From assembly GCF_002575655.3 (NCBI RefSeq), contig NC_053040.3:459592780-459656779 (forward strand): a stretch of 64,000 nt of DNA, read 5' to 3'. How positions within the stretch are numbered: position 1 is the stretch's first letter; each line of letters starts with the position of its first letter. The notes below the pieces were generated by a model, which was not told the DNA's origin, ran no database searches, and was given only the letters and a program-made list of their open reading frames with translations. The stretch comes from Aegilops tauschii subsp. strangulata. Taxonomy: Eukaryota > Streptophyta > Magnoliopsida > Poales > Poaceae. Below are positions 11,838-23,475 of the stretch, one piece after another. The position numbers and the translations under genes were made by a program.

Positions 11838-12410
11838 CTATGTCAAATCATTGATGAAATCCACAAGTGCTTGAGATTTGATGGTTGTACGAGGCACATA
11901 CTTCAAACCATGAGGTCCAAGCTCAATGGCCCATTTGGCTACCAGACCTGTTGCTTCTCTATTTTGAATGATATCCCCTAAAAGGGCAGAGCTAGTCACA
12001 GTGATAGGATGACCCAGAAAATACTGCTTAAGCTTCCGGCTAGCCATGAAAACCCCATACACAAGCTTCTGCCAATGCGGATACCTCTGCTTGGACTCAA
12101 TAAGCACCTCACTGATGTAGTAAACCGGCCGTTGAACCGGATACACCTTGCCTGGATCCTTTCTTTCCACCACAACGGCTACACTGACAGCTCGGCTATT
12201 GGCAGCCACATACAACAACAAAGGCTCTTTATTAATGGGAGCAGCGAGAACGGGCGGCTCAGCCAACTGTCTCTTCAAATCCTCAAACGCTTGATTAGCA
12301 GCATCACTCCAAACGAAGTGATTTGTCTTCTTCATCATCTGGTAAAGAGGGATAGCCTTCTCACCCAACCGGCTTATGAACCGGCTTAAGGCCGCAATAC
12401 AACCCGCCAA
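11838..12410 (-). pseudogene. Element B Gypsy RNase H and RT connection region, degenerate
   Basis: A 190-codon frame begins in the RT thumb/connection (FVWSDAANQAFEDLK) and contains LLLYVAANSRAVSVAVV where Gypsy RNase H normally has a DAS/DSS motif. The first catalytic Asp is absent. PVYYISEVL, YPHWQKLVY and the GLVAKWAIEL block follow the usual order. Loss of catalytic residues in this domain beside a second intact RNase H fits what has been described for the Tat lineage. Confidence 0.85.
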
Positions 12411-12488
12411 ACGCTGAACATCATTGATACATGCCGGCTTAGCCAGAGAGGTAATAGCCTTTATCTTCTCCGGGTTAGCTTCAATACC

Positions 12489-13171
12489 TCATTCAGAAAC
12501 CAAAAAACCCAAAAGCTGACCAGCTGGTACACCAAAAACACACTTGGTCGGGTTAAGCACCATCTTATAAACCCGGAGATTGTCAAAGGTCTCCTTCAAA
12601 TCATCAATCAGGGTCTCCTTCTTTATGGACTTCACCACAATGTTATGCACATAAGCATGAACATTACGCCCGATTTGATTATGAAGGCAATTTTGCACAC
12701 ACCGTTGGTAAGTCGCATGGGCACTCTTGAGCCCAAAAGGCATGGACACATAGCAAAAGGCTCCAAACGGAGTAATGAAAGCTGTCTTCTCGTGGTCCTT
12801 AACTGGTATCTTGATCTGATGATAACCAGAATAAGCGTCCAAAAATCTCAAACGCTCACAACCCGCCGTAGCACCAATAATTTGATCAATATGAGGGAGA
12901 GCAAAAGGATCAGCCGGAAAAGCCTTATTTAAATAGTGTAATCCACACACATACGCCAAGTGTCGTTCTTCTTAAGCACCAGCACCGGGTTAGCCAACCA
13001 CTCAGGATGAAAAACTTCAACAATGAACCCAGCCGCCAAGAGCGGGGCCACTTCTTCACCAATGGCCTTACGCCTCTCTTCATTAAAACGACGAAGGAAT
13101 TGCTTGAACGGCTTAAACTTCGGATCAATATTAAGAGTGTGCTCAGCAAGTTCCCTTGGTACACCTGGCAT
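12489..13171 (-). pseudogene. Element B reverse transcriptase, active site mutated
   Basis: Two overlapping minus-strand frames (13,171-12,929 and 12,959-12,489) cover RT fingers and palm: PVLVLKKNDTWRMCVDYT, then FLDAYSGYHQI, then KTAFITPFGAFCYVSMPFGL. The catalytic YVDD box reads YVHN in AYVHNIVVKS, so both metal-binding aspartates are gone. A frameshift near 12,930-12,960 joins the two frames. This RT cannot be active as written. Confidence 0.92.
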
Positions 13172-13267
13172 GTCAGAAGGTTTCCATGCAAAGATGTCCC
13201 GGTTCTCATGGATGAACCCGATGAGCGCGCCTTCCTATTTCGGGTCCAAATTAGCACTGATGCTGAA

Positions 13268-14885
13268 CTACTTGGATGAATCACCAGGAACGAAATCAAC
13301 TAGCTTAGTGTCATCCGCCGACTTAAACTTCAAGATCGGGTCATGCTCCGTAGTTGGCTTCTTCAAAGATGTCATATCTGCTAGGTCAACATTATCTTTA
13401 TAAAACTTCAATTCCTCTGTTGCGAAGACAGACTCAGCATAAGCAGCATCACCTTCTTCACACTCCAAAGCTATCTTCCGGCTTACATGTACTGTGTTGG
13501 TCCCCTTGTGACCCGGCATTTTGAGTTGCAGATAAACATAACAAGGCCGTGCCATGAACTTGGCATAAGCCGGCCGTCCAAACAGAGCGTGATACCGACT
13601 CTGAATCTTGACTACTTCAAAGGTTAGCGTCTCAACCCGGGAGTCATGATCATCTCCAAAGGCCACTTCCAAAGCGGTCTTGCCTACAGGATACGCCGAC
13701 TTACCGGGCACCACCCCATGGAAAACAGTATTGGACGGCTTAAGATTTTTGTCAGTTAATCCCATACGACGGAAAGTATCGTAGTAAAGGATATTAATAC
13801 TGCTGCCTCCATCCATGAGTACCTTAGTGAACTTGTACCCTCCAACTTGAGGCGCCACAACCAAAGCCAATTGACCCAGATTATCAACCCGGGGCGAGTG
13901 ATCCTCACGACTCCACACAATGGGCTGCTCAGACCACCGCAAGTAACGGGGAACCGCTGACTCAACGGCGTTCACAACTCTTTTATGGAGCTTCTGGTCT
14001 CGCTTGCATAAACTCGTGGTGAAGATGTGGTACTGCCCACTATTCAACTGCTTCGGATTACTTTGATACCCAGATTGCTGTTGCCGATTCCCCTGACCGG
14101 AGTGTTGATGATAACCACCCTGATTGCCTTGATTGTTTGGGTGACCCTGAAAACCGGAATTAGAACCGCCACCACCGTAACTTGAGCCGCCGCCACCCGG
14201 ACCATGAGAGCCGGAACCTGAGCTGCCGCCTGGCCCATGATTGTTCTGGAATAGATCAGAATTTTTGAACTCCTTCAGAATCTGGCAATCCTTCCAAAGG
14301 TGACTGGACGGCCTTTCCCGCGTACCATGCTTTGGGCAGGGCTGATTTAGCATCTGCTCAAGATTGAAACCCGACCCTCCTGCCCGAGGAGGTGGCTTCC
14401 CCTTACGACGTTGAGCATTATTCCGCGTATTGGTATTGGCCACAAAATCTGAATTATTACCAGCCTTGCGCTTACCACTGCCCCCCTGACTCGCCGGGTT
14501 ATGATGCTGACCCTTGGTGTTGCCACTCTTCTTTCCCTTTCCCGGCTTTTCATCATCAGACTCGGGGTCCTTGGTACTATCAGAGTCGGCATATTTAATT
14601 AGAGCAGCCATCAGCTCCCCCATATCATTGCAGTGGCGCTTGAGCCGCCCTAGCTTCTGTTTAAGAGGCAAAAAACAGCAATCCAACATTAGGACTGCTG
14701 AGCCGGCATTGATGTTATCCGATGAGTGCAGGATAGCTTTGACCCGGCGCACCCAATGGGTCATTGACTCGCCCTCTTCTTGGGCGCAGGCATCCAAATC
14801 CACAATCGACATGGGCTACTTGCGTGTATCCTTAAAATTCTGGATAAACCGGGCTTTTAACTTGGCCCATGACCGAATGGAATTG
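13268..14885 (-). pseudogene. Element B gag C-terminal part and aspartic protease
   Basis: The 514-codon open frame (14,812-13,268) contains the end of the gag core, a Gly-rich low-complexity stretch (about residues 190-250), a CPKHG...CQI segment, and a retropepsin-like fold with the active-site motif LMDGGSSINILY. Just upstream, in the same frame, a TAG at 14,816-14,818 separates it from FRSWAKLKARFIQNF, so gag is cut. CAG in place of TAG would restore reading. The part further upstream continues beyond insertion C at 31,541. Confidence 0.88.
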
Positions 14886-14890
14886 GCAGG

Positions 14891-15372
14891 TGTCGGTATC
14901 AAAACCGGTGGATCTCGGGTAGGGGGTCCCGAACTGTGCGTCTAAGGTCGATGGTAACAGGAGACGGGGGACACGATGTTTACCCAGGTTCGGGCCCTCT
15001 CTATAGAGGTAATACCCTACTTCCTGCTTGATTGATCTTGATGAATATGAGTATTACAAGAGTTGATCTACCACGAGATCATAATGGCTAAAACCCTAGA
15101 AGTCTAGCCTGTATGACTATGGTAATGAGTATATCCTTTCCGGACTATCCCCTCTGGTTTATATAGATACCGGGGGGATCTAGGGTTACATGGAGTCGGT
15201 TACATATAGGAAGGAATCTTCATAGTTGATCGCCAAGCTTGCCTTCCACGCCAAGGAGAGTCCTATCCGGACACGGGTACAGTCTTCGGCCTTTGTGTCT
15301 TCACAGCCCACCAGTCTGGCCCATGGATAATAGGCCAGACGCCCGAGGACCCCTTAGTCCAGGACTCCCTCA
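14891..15372 (-). repeat. Element C 3' LTR
   Basis: Starts tgtcggtatc and ends gactccctca on the plus strand. Its partner is 31,056-31,535. The purine tract for plus-strand priming lies to its right as the complement of gtagcccctgaa (15,373-15,384). Confidence 0.94.
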
Positions 15373-15796
15373 GTAGCCCCTGAACCTGGCTTCAATGACG
15401 AGGATTCTGGCACGCAGATTGTCTTCAGCATTGCAAGGCGGGTTCCCCATTTTCTGAACTCCAAGATAGTCTTCGGCCGCGATGATTGTATCCGGACCGG
15501 TAACACGTACCACACACAACCGCAGAGAGAATATAATACTTGCACGAGTCCAATCCGCTGACAGCCTTCAACATGACATCACGCTAGCCCGGTCATAATT
15601 TCGGACCGTTTTGTGTTCGCCGTTCCACGTTTTGAGACGCGGTTGCCATTGGCACGTCTTGTCAAAGCGGAGATCGTGTCCCCTTATTGCTGGATTCTCA
15701 TCAATACGGGCATGGGTAACCCAACCGTGCCGTTTACACATCCCTTGGGAATAGGCGAGTTCTGAGGCGAGTGGGGGGCGTTTAATATTCACTACC

Positions 15797-15917
15797 TTTA
15801 TAAGGGGATAAGGATTCCCTCTTCCTCCCCCACGCCTTCTCTCTGTCTCCGCCCTTCCAATCTCGAGCTCCAGCGCCCAAGTTCTCATCTCCTTTCCACT
15901 CAAGCTAGCACTCAATC
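15797..15917 (+). promoter_or_regulatory. TATA promoter and leader of the C antisense gene
   Basis: A TATA box (ttataag, 15,797-15,803) is followed by a C/T-rich leader and an ATG at 15,918, about 115 bp downstream. The same arrangement is found on the minus strand of D (TATA near 41,223) and in B (4,440). The call is by form and conservation among the three elements. Confidence 0.55.
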
Positions 15918-16022
15918 ATGTCCGGATCCGGAGGTCAGGGCAAGTGGATGGTCTCCTCCGTCAAGGAGGAGGACATTACTGAGCTTCGGGCGGCCGGATA
16001 TTTGGCGAAGGAGATCGCCCAT

Positions 16023-17532
16023 TGATACGTCTCCGTCGTATCTATAATTTTTGATTGTTCCATGCCAATATTATACAACTTTCATATACTTTTGGCAACT
16101 TTTTATACTATTTTTTGGGACTAACATATTGATCCAGTGCTAGTTCCTGTTTGTTGCATGTTTTTGTTTCGCAGAATATCCATATCAACTGGAGTCCAAA
16201 CGGGATAAAAACGGACAGAGATTATTTTTGGAATATTCAGAGAATATGGGAAGGAAAATCCACGCGAGACGGTGCCCGAGGGAGGCACGAGGCAGGGGGG
16301 CGCACCCCACCCCCCTGGGCGCGCCCCTGACCCTCGTGGGCTCCCCGTAAGGCGGTTGATGCCCTTCTTCGGCCGCAAGAAAGCTAATTTTCAGGAAAAA
16401 ATCACGGCGAAGATTTCAGTCCAATCGGAGTTACGGATCTCCATATATATACGAAACGGTGAAAGGCAGAGCAGGAGAACGGAGAAACAGAGAGACATAT
16501 CCAATATCGGAGGGGCTTTCGCCCCTCCCACGCCATGGAGGCCAAGACCAGAGGGGAAACCCTTCTCCCATCTAGGGAGGAGGTCAAGGAAGAAGAAGAC
16601 GAAGGGGCCCCCTCTCCCCTTCTCTTCCGGTGGCGCCGGAACGCTGCCGTGGCCATCATCATCACCGCAATCTTCACCAACAACTTCACCGCCATCATCA
16701 CCAACTCTTCCCCCCCTCTATGCAGCGGTGTAACCTCTCTCTTACCCGCTGTAATCTCTACTTAAACATGGTGCTCAACGCTATATATTATTTCCCAATG
16801 ATGTATGGCTATCCTATGATGTTTGAGTAGATCCGTTTTGTCCTATGGGTTAATTGATGATCGTGATTGGTTTGAGTTGCATGTTTTATTATTGGTGCTG
16901 TCCTATGGTGCTCTCCGTGTCGCGCAAGCGTGAGGGATCTCCGCTGTAGGGTTTGCAATATGTTCATGATTTGCTTATGGTGGGTGGCGTGAGTGACAGA
17001 AGCACAGACCCGAGTAAGTAGGTTGTTTGCGTATGGGATAAAGGGGACTTGATGCTTTAATGCTATGGTTGGGTTTTACCTTAATGATCTTTAGTAGTTG
17101 CAGATGCTTGCTAGAGTTCCAATCATAAGTGCATATGATCCAAGTAGAGAAAGTATGTTAGCTTATGCCTCTCCCTCAAATAAAATTGCAATAATGATTA
17201 CCGGTCTAGTTATTGATTGCCTAGGAACAAATAACTTTCTCATAACAAAAATCTCTTTACTAAAACTAATTTAGTTGTGTCTTTATCTAAACAGCCCCTA
17301 CTTTTTATTTACCCTCTCTTTATTTTCTTGCAAACCTATCCAAAAACACCTACAAAGTACTTCTAGTTTCATACTTGTTTCCGGTAAAGCGAACGACAAG
17401 TGTGCGTAGAGTTGTATCGGTGGTCGATAGAACTTGAGGGAATATTTGTTCTACCTTTAGCTCCTCGTTGGGTTCGACACTCTTACTTATCGAAAGAGGC
17501 TACGATTGATCCCCTATACTTGTGGGTTATCA
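16023..17532 (+). repeat. Element E 5' LTR
   Basis: 1,510 bp. Compared with the 3' LTR it has about 50 extra bp of GC-rich sequence with a GGGCGCGCCC core near 16,275-16,330, and it lacks a 10-bp duplication seen near 22,420 in the other LTR. It contains two open frames over 200 bp that I take as chance. Confidence 0.93.
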
Positions 17533-17543
17533 AGACCTTTTTC

Positions 17544-17551
17544 TGGCGCCG
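17544..17551 (+). other. Degenerate primer binding site of element E
   Basis: tggcgccg, 11 nt after the LTR, matches only the first 8 nt of the tRNA-Asp-complementary site that is fully present in A and F. The next bases (tgtgtgc) differ from the expected ttgccgg. Confidence 0.6.
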
Positions 17552-17620
17552 TGTGTGCTTGTTTGCTTTATCACTAAGTAATATTTATTTGCTGTTCTTA
17601 GTTGTTCTCTATCTTTAGTT

Positions 17621-18955
17621 ATGGATATGGAACACGAAATACCAAAAAAATTAGGTGTACTTGCTGCTCATGGAGATGGGGAACCTCCTAAAACCCTCGA
17701 TGCTCGTTATGTGATAGATATTATGTACTACTTTGATAATCCTGAGAAAACCCCATTCAATTTGGTAATGGGAGACACATTGGATCAACGTGAATACTTT
17801 AGGGATTATCGCTTGACTCAAAAAGGGAAACTATTATGGGATCAAATTCATATGTTGAAGTGGTATGCTAGGCAACTATGCTTGAGATATGATTATACTT
17901 GTTGCTCTAGGATGAAGTCTCCACACCTTCCCTTTTCATGCAAATTTAATGATAATGAAACCTTGGCTTCTTATGCTAGAGGTATATATGATTACTATGA
18001 TGTGGAACAAATAGAAGAATTTGTTGCTTTTATGGGTGCTTATGAAATTGAATCTATGTTCAAAGAGTTTGAAAATCTTTATGATGCTGTTTATAGACCT
18101 GAAAATTTAGCTATCCTTAAATATTGCTATGCCAATTATGAATTCAATTCTGATATTGATGCATTTATTGAGAAAGTCTCCGCTGTCCAAGAAGAGACTA
18201 ATATTTTGCAGGAAACTATGGAAGAAGAAATTACTGAAACTGTGAGCTCATTGGGTGAAAAAGATGATGAGGAGAGCGAAGAACAAAAGGAGGAAGAGCG
18301 GATTAGCTACCCGTGCCCACCTTCTAATGAGAGTAACTCTTCAACTCATACATTGTTTAATTTCCCTTCGTGCTTACCGAAGGATGATTGCTATGATGAT
18401 TGTTATGATCCCGTTGATTCTTTTGAAATATACCTTTTTGATGATGCTTGCTATGCTTGTGGCCAAGATGCCAATATGAACGATGCTTATGGAGATGAAC
18501 TTGCTATAGTTCCTTATGTTAAACATGCTATTGCACCCACACATCATAGTCTTATTATCTTTTTGAATTCTCCAAACTACACTATATCGGAGAAGTTTGC
18601 CCTTATTAAGGATTATATTGATGGGTTGCATTTTACTACTACACATGATGATCTTGATGAATATAATATGCATGTGCTTGCTGCTCCTACTTGCAATTAT
18701 TATGAGAGAGGAACTATATCTCCACATCTCTTTGTTTCCAACACGATAAAATTGCAAGAAACTGTTTATACTATGCATTGGCCTTTACTTTGTGTGCATG
18801 AATTGTTCTTTTATGACATGCCGATGCATAGGAAGAGAGTTAGACTTCATCATTACATGATATATGTTGCTTTGTGCTCACTACTAAATGCCAAATCATT
18901 GCTAATTAAAATTGGCTTTGATATACCTTGGGATCCGGGTGGATCCATTACTTGA
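17621..18955 (+). CDS. Element E ORF, 444 codons, function unknown
   Basis: The ATG at 17,621 begins MDMEHEIPKKLGVL and the frame is open to a TGA at 18,953-18,955. The N-terminal third has aromatic-rich segments (YVIDIMYYFDN, MLKWYARQLCLRYDY). Residues about 188-230 are acidic with a likely coiled coil (ETMEEEITETVSS, EEQKEEERI). A Cys/Asp/Tyr-rich segment follows (DDCYDDCYD). The C-terminal part has MHWPLLCVHELFFYD and ends DIPWDPGGSIT. I recognise no domain. It sits at the gag position, 88 bp after the LTR, so it may be a diverged gag-like or packaging protein, but that is a guess. Its intactness in an element with no pol is notable. Confidence 0.75.
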   Translation: MDMEHEIPKKLGVLAAHGDGEPPKTLDARYVIDIMYYFDNPEKTPFNLVMGDTLDQREYFRDYRLTQKGKLLWDQIHMLKWYARQLCLRYDYTCCSRMKSPHLPFSCKFNDNETLASYARGIYDYYDVEQIEEFVAFMGAYEIESMFKEFENLYDAVYRPENLAILKYCYANYEFNSDIDAFIEKVSAVQEETNILQETMEEEITETVSSLGEKDDEESEEQKEEERISYPCPPSNESNSSTHTLFNFPSCLPKDDCYDDCYDPVDSFEIYLFDDACYACGQDANMNDAYGDELAIVPYVKHAIAPTHHSLIIFLNSPNYTISEKFALIKDYIDGLHFTTTHDDLDEYNMHVLAAPTCNYYERGTISPHLFVSNTIKLQETVYTMHWPLLCVHELFFYDMPMHRKRVRLHHYMIYVALCSLLNAKSLLIKIGFDIPWDPGGSIT

Positions 18956-21900
18956 GCACTATATGCCTAGCTTAATGGCTTTAAAGAAAGCGCTGCCAGG
19001 GAGACAACCCGGAAGTTTTAGAGAGTCATTTATTTCTGTTGAGTGCTTTCATATATAGTTTAAAAACAACAAAAATAAAGAGGGGAACCCAAAACTTTTT
19101 CAAAAAGAAAAGTGAAAGTGAGATAGACGAGCATTGTTAAAGTGGGAGCTAGCCTTGAACTTTGTTCATGCTCACGGAAACTTCGTGAATCTTGATTACA
19201 GAAACTTTTCAACAAAATTAATTATCCCCTTGTACAATTCCATTGTATTATAAAAATAATGTGCCAAGGTTTGCCTTTAGGATGTTTACAATGCTTGTTG
19301 GTTTTTGCGGTGCAGGACAGAAACTTTGGCTGTAGTGCGCGATTTTACATTTTTTACTGGAACGTCAAACGGTTCTGATTATTTTTGCACTGTCTTTCTA
19401 TACAAAGTTTTTATTTTTCCTAATTTTGGAAGAAATTTTCAAGTATGAGAAGTATGGTGAATGTTCAGATTATTACAGACTGTTCTGTTTTAGACAGATT
19501 CTGTTTTTGATGCATAGTTTGCTTGTTTTGATGAAACTATCAATTTATATCAGTGGATTAAGCCATGAAAAAGTTATATTACAGTAGACACAATGCAAAA
19601 AACAAAATATGAATTGGTTTGCAACAGTACTTAGAGTAGTGATTTGCTTTATTATACTAACGGATCTTACCGAGTTTTCTGTTGAAGTTTTGTGTGGATG
19701 AAGTGTTTGATGATCGAGAAGGTCTCGATGCGAGAAGAAGGAAGAGAGGCAAGAGCTCAAGCTTGGGGATTCCCAAGGCACCCCAAGTAAATATTCAAGG
19801 ATACTCAAGCGTCTAAGCTTGGGGATGCCCCGGAAGTCATCCCCTATTTTTTCAACAAGTATCGGTATGTTTTCGGATTCGTTTCATTCATGTGATATGT
19901 GCAAATCTTGGAGCGTCTTTTGCTTTAGTTTTCTTTTTTATTTTATGCACCATGCTGGTATGAGATAGTCCTTGGTTGATTTATAGAATGCTCATTGCAC
20001 TTCACTTATATCTTTTGAGTATGGCTTTATAGAATGCTTCATGTGCTTCACCTATATCATTTGAAGTTTGGATTGCCTGTCTCTCTTCACATAGACAACC
20101 GCCATTTGTAGAATGCTCTTTTGCTTCACTTATATTTGTTAGAGCGTGGGCATATCTTTTGTAGAAAGAATTAAACTCTCTTGCGTCACTTATATCTATT
20201 TAGCGAGATGACATGAATTGGTCATTCACATGGTTAGTCATAAAATCCTACATAAAACTTGTAGATCACTGAATATGATATGTTTGATTCCTTGCAATAG
20301 TTTTGGGATATAAAGATGGTGATATTAGAGTCATGCTAGTGGGTAGTTGTGGATTAGTAGAAATACTTGTGTTGAGGTTTGTGATTCCTGTAGCATGCAC
20401 GTATGGTGAACCGTTATGTAACGAAGTCGGAGCATGATTTATTTATTGATTGTCTTCCTTATGAGTGGCGGTCGGGGACGAGCGATGGTCTTTTCCTACC
20501 AATCTATCCCCCTAGGAGCATGCGCGTAGTACTTTGTTTCGATGACTAATAGATTTTTGCAATAAGTATGTGAGTTCTTTATGACTAATGTTGAGTCCAT
20601 GGATTATACGCACTCTCACCCTTCCATCATTGCTAGCCTCTTCGGTACCGTGCATTGCCCTTTCTCACCTCGAGAGTTGGTGCAAACTTCGCTGGTGCAT
20701 CCAAACCACGTGATATGATACGCTCTATCACACATAAGCCTCATTATATCTTCCTCAAAACAGCCACCATACCTACCTATCATGGCATTTCCATAGCCAT
20801 TCCGAGATATATTGCCATGCAACTTCCATCATCATCATATACATGACTTGAGCATTTATTTTCATATTGCTTTGCATGATCGTAAGATAGCTAGCATGAT
20901 GTTTTCATGGCTTGTCCGTTTTTTGATGTCATTGCTACGTTAGATCATTACACATCCCGGTACACCGCCGGAGGCATTCATATAGAGTCATATCTTTGTT
21001 CTAGTATCGAGTTGTAATATTGAGTTGTAAGTAAATAAAAGTGTGATGATCATCATTATTAGAGCATTGCCCCAGTGAGGAAAGGATGATGGAGACTATG
21101 ATTCCCCCACAAGTCGGGATGAGACTCCGGACGAAAAAAATATAAAAAAATAAAGGCCAAACAAAAGAGAAGGCCAAAAAAAGAAAAAAAGAAAAAAAAG
21201 AGAAAAAGAGAGAAGGGGCAATGTTACTATCCTTTTACCACACTTGTGCTTCAAAGTAGCACCATGTTCTTCATATAGAGAGTCTCTTTAGTTACCACTT
21301 TCATATACTAGTGGGAATTTTCGTTATAGAACTTGGCTTGTATATTCCAACGATGGGCTTCCTCAAATGCCCTAGGTCTTCATGAGCAAGCAAGTTGGAT
21401 GCACACCCACTTAGTTTCAGTTTGAGCTTTCATATACTTATAGCTCTAGTGCATCCGTTGCATGGCAATCCCTACTCCTCATATTGACATCAATTGATGG
21501 GCATCTCCATAGCCCATTGATTAGCCGCGTCGATGTGAGACTTTCTCCTTTTTGTCTTCTCCATACAACCTCCACCATCATATTCTATTCCACCTATAGT
21601 GCTATGCCCATGGCTCATGCTCATGTATTGCGTGAAAGTTGAAAAGGTTTGAGAACATCAAAAGTATGAAACAATTGCTTGGTTTGTCATCGGGGTTGTG
21701 CATGATGTGAATATTTTGTGTGGTGAAGATGGAGCATAGCCAGACTATATGATTTTGTAGGGATAACTTTCTTTGGCCATGTTATTTTGAAAAGACATGA
21801 TTGCTTTATTAGTATGCTTGAAGTATTATTGTCTTAATGTCAAATGATAGACTATTGCTTTGAATCACTCGTGTCTTGATATTCATGCCATGATTAGATA

Positions 21901-21997
21901 CATGATCAAGATTATGCTAGGTAGCATTCCACATCAAAAATTATCTTTTTTATCATTTACCTACTCGAGGACGAGCAGGAATTAAGCTTGGGGCTGC
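18956..21997 (+). other. Element E non-coding internal region
   Basis: AT-rich, with no long frame. It contains an almost pure purine stretch at about 21,125-21,220 (runs of A and G) and, next to the 3' LTR, the polypurine-type tract in aattaagcttggggctgc (21,980-21,997). No gene is supported here. Confidence 0.7.
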
Positions 21998-23475
21998 TGA
22001 TACGTCTCCGTCGTATCTATAATTTTTGATTGTTCCATGCCAATATTATACAACTTTCATATACTTTTGGCAACTTTTTATACTATTTTTGGGACTAACA
22101 TATTGATCCAGTTCCCAGTGCCAGTTCCTGTTTGTTGCATGTTTTTGTTTCGCAGAATATCCATATCAAACGGAGTCCAAACGGGATAAAAACGGACGGA
22201 GATTATTTTTGGAATATTTGGAGAATATGGGAAGGAAAATCCACGCGAGACGGGCGCGCCCTTGACCCTCATGGGCTCCCCGTAAGGCGGTTGATGCCCT
22301 TCTTCGGCCGCAAGAAAGCTAATTTTCAGAAAAAAATCACGGCGAAGATTTCAGTCCAATCGGAGTTACGGATCTCCATATATATACGAAACGGTGAAAG
22401 GCAGAGCAGGAGAACGGAGAAACAGAGAGAAACAGAGAGACAGATCCAATATCGGAGGGGCTTTCGCCCCTCCCACGCCATGGAGGCCAAGGACCAGAGG
22501 GGAAACCCTTCTCCCATCTAGGGAGGAGGTCAAGGAAGAAGAAGACGAAGGGGCCCCCTCTCCCCTTCTCTTCCGGTGGCGCCGGAACGCTGCCGTGGCC
22601 ATCATCATCACCGCAATCTTCACCAACAACTTCACCGCCATCATCACCAACTCTTCCCCCCTCTATGCAGCGGTGTAACCTCTCTCTTACCCGCTGTAAT
22701 CTCTACTTAAACATGGTGCTCAACGCTATATATTATTTCCCAATGATGTATGGCTATCCTATGATGTTTGAGTAGATCCGTTTTGTCCTGTGGGTTAATT
22801 GATGATCGTGATTGGTTTGAGTTGCATGCTTTATTATTGGTGCTGTCCTATGGTGCTCTCCGTGTCGCGCAAGCGTGAGGGATCTCCGCTGTAGGGTTTG
22901 CAATATGTTCATGATTTGCTTATGGTGGGTGGCGTGAGTGACAGAAGCACAGACTCGAGTAAGTAGGTTGTTTGCGTATGGGATAAAGGGGACTTGATGC
23001 TTTAATGCTATGGTTGGGTTTTACCTTAATGATCTTTAGTAGTTGCAGATGCTTGCTAGTTCCAATTATAAGTGCATATGATCCAAGTAGAGAAAGTATG
23101 TTAGCTTATGCCTCTCCCTCAAATAAAATTGCAATAATGATTGCTCGTCTAGTTACCGATTGCCCAGGGACAAATAACTTTCTCGTAACAAAAAGCTCTT
23201 TACTAAAACTAATTTAGTTGTGTCTTTATCTAAACAGCCCCTACTTTTTATTTATGCTCTCTTTATTTTCTTGCAAACCTATCCAAAAACACCTACAAAG
23301 TACTTCTAGCTTCATACTTGTTTCCGGTAAAGCGAACGTCAAGTGTGCGTAGAGTTGTATCGGTGGTCGATAGAACTTGAGGGAATATTTGTTCTACCTT
23401 TAGCTCCTCGTTGGGTTCGACACTCTTATTTATCGAAAGAGGCTACAATTGATCCCCTATACTTGTGGGTTATCA
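21998..23475 (+). repeat. Element E 3' LTR
   Basis: 1,478 bp, paired with 16,023-17,532. The size difference comes mainly from a deletion of about 50 bp in the GC-rich segment near 22,250. Its last about 130 bp, read into C, make an artificial start for the open frame at 23,343-24,257. Confidence 0.93.

Larger units (their letters stand above)
16023..23475 (+). mobile_element. Element E: Athila-related non-autonomous LTR element inserted in C, TSD cccat
   Basis: LTRs at 16,023-17,532 and 21,998-23,475 start tgatacgtctcc and end gtgggttatca. Perfect duplications cccat flank it (16,018-16,022 and 23,476-23,480). The LTR ends and the sequence next to the 3' LTR (gaggacgagc, aagcttgggg) match the A/F family style, so it belongs to the same lineage, but no RT or integrase is present. 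It carries one long ORF (17,621-18,955) and about 3 kb of AT-rich non-coding DNA. It is nested deepest in the stack, so it is younger than C. Confidence 0.93.

Noticed and set aside
16272..16830. ORFs of 60-153 codons in both E LTRs
   Set aside because: The same frames are found in both LTR copies with indels that shift them, so they are not maintained.
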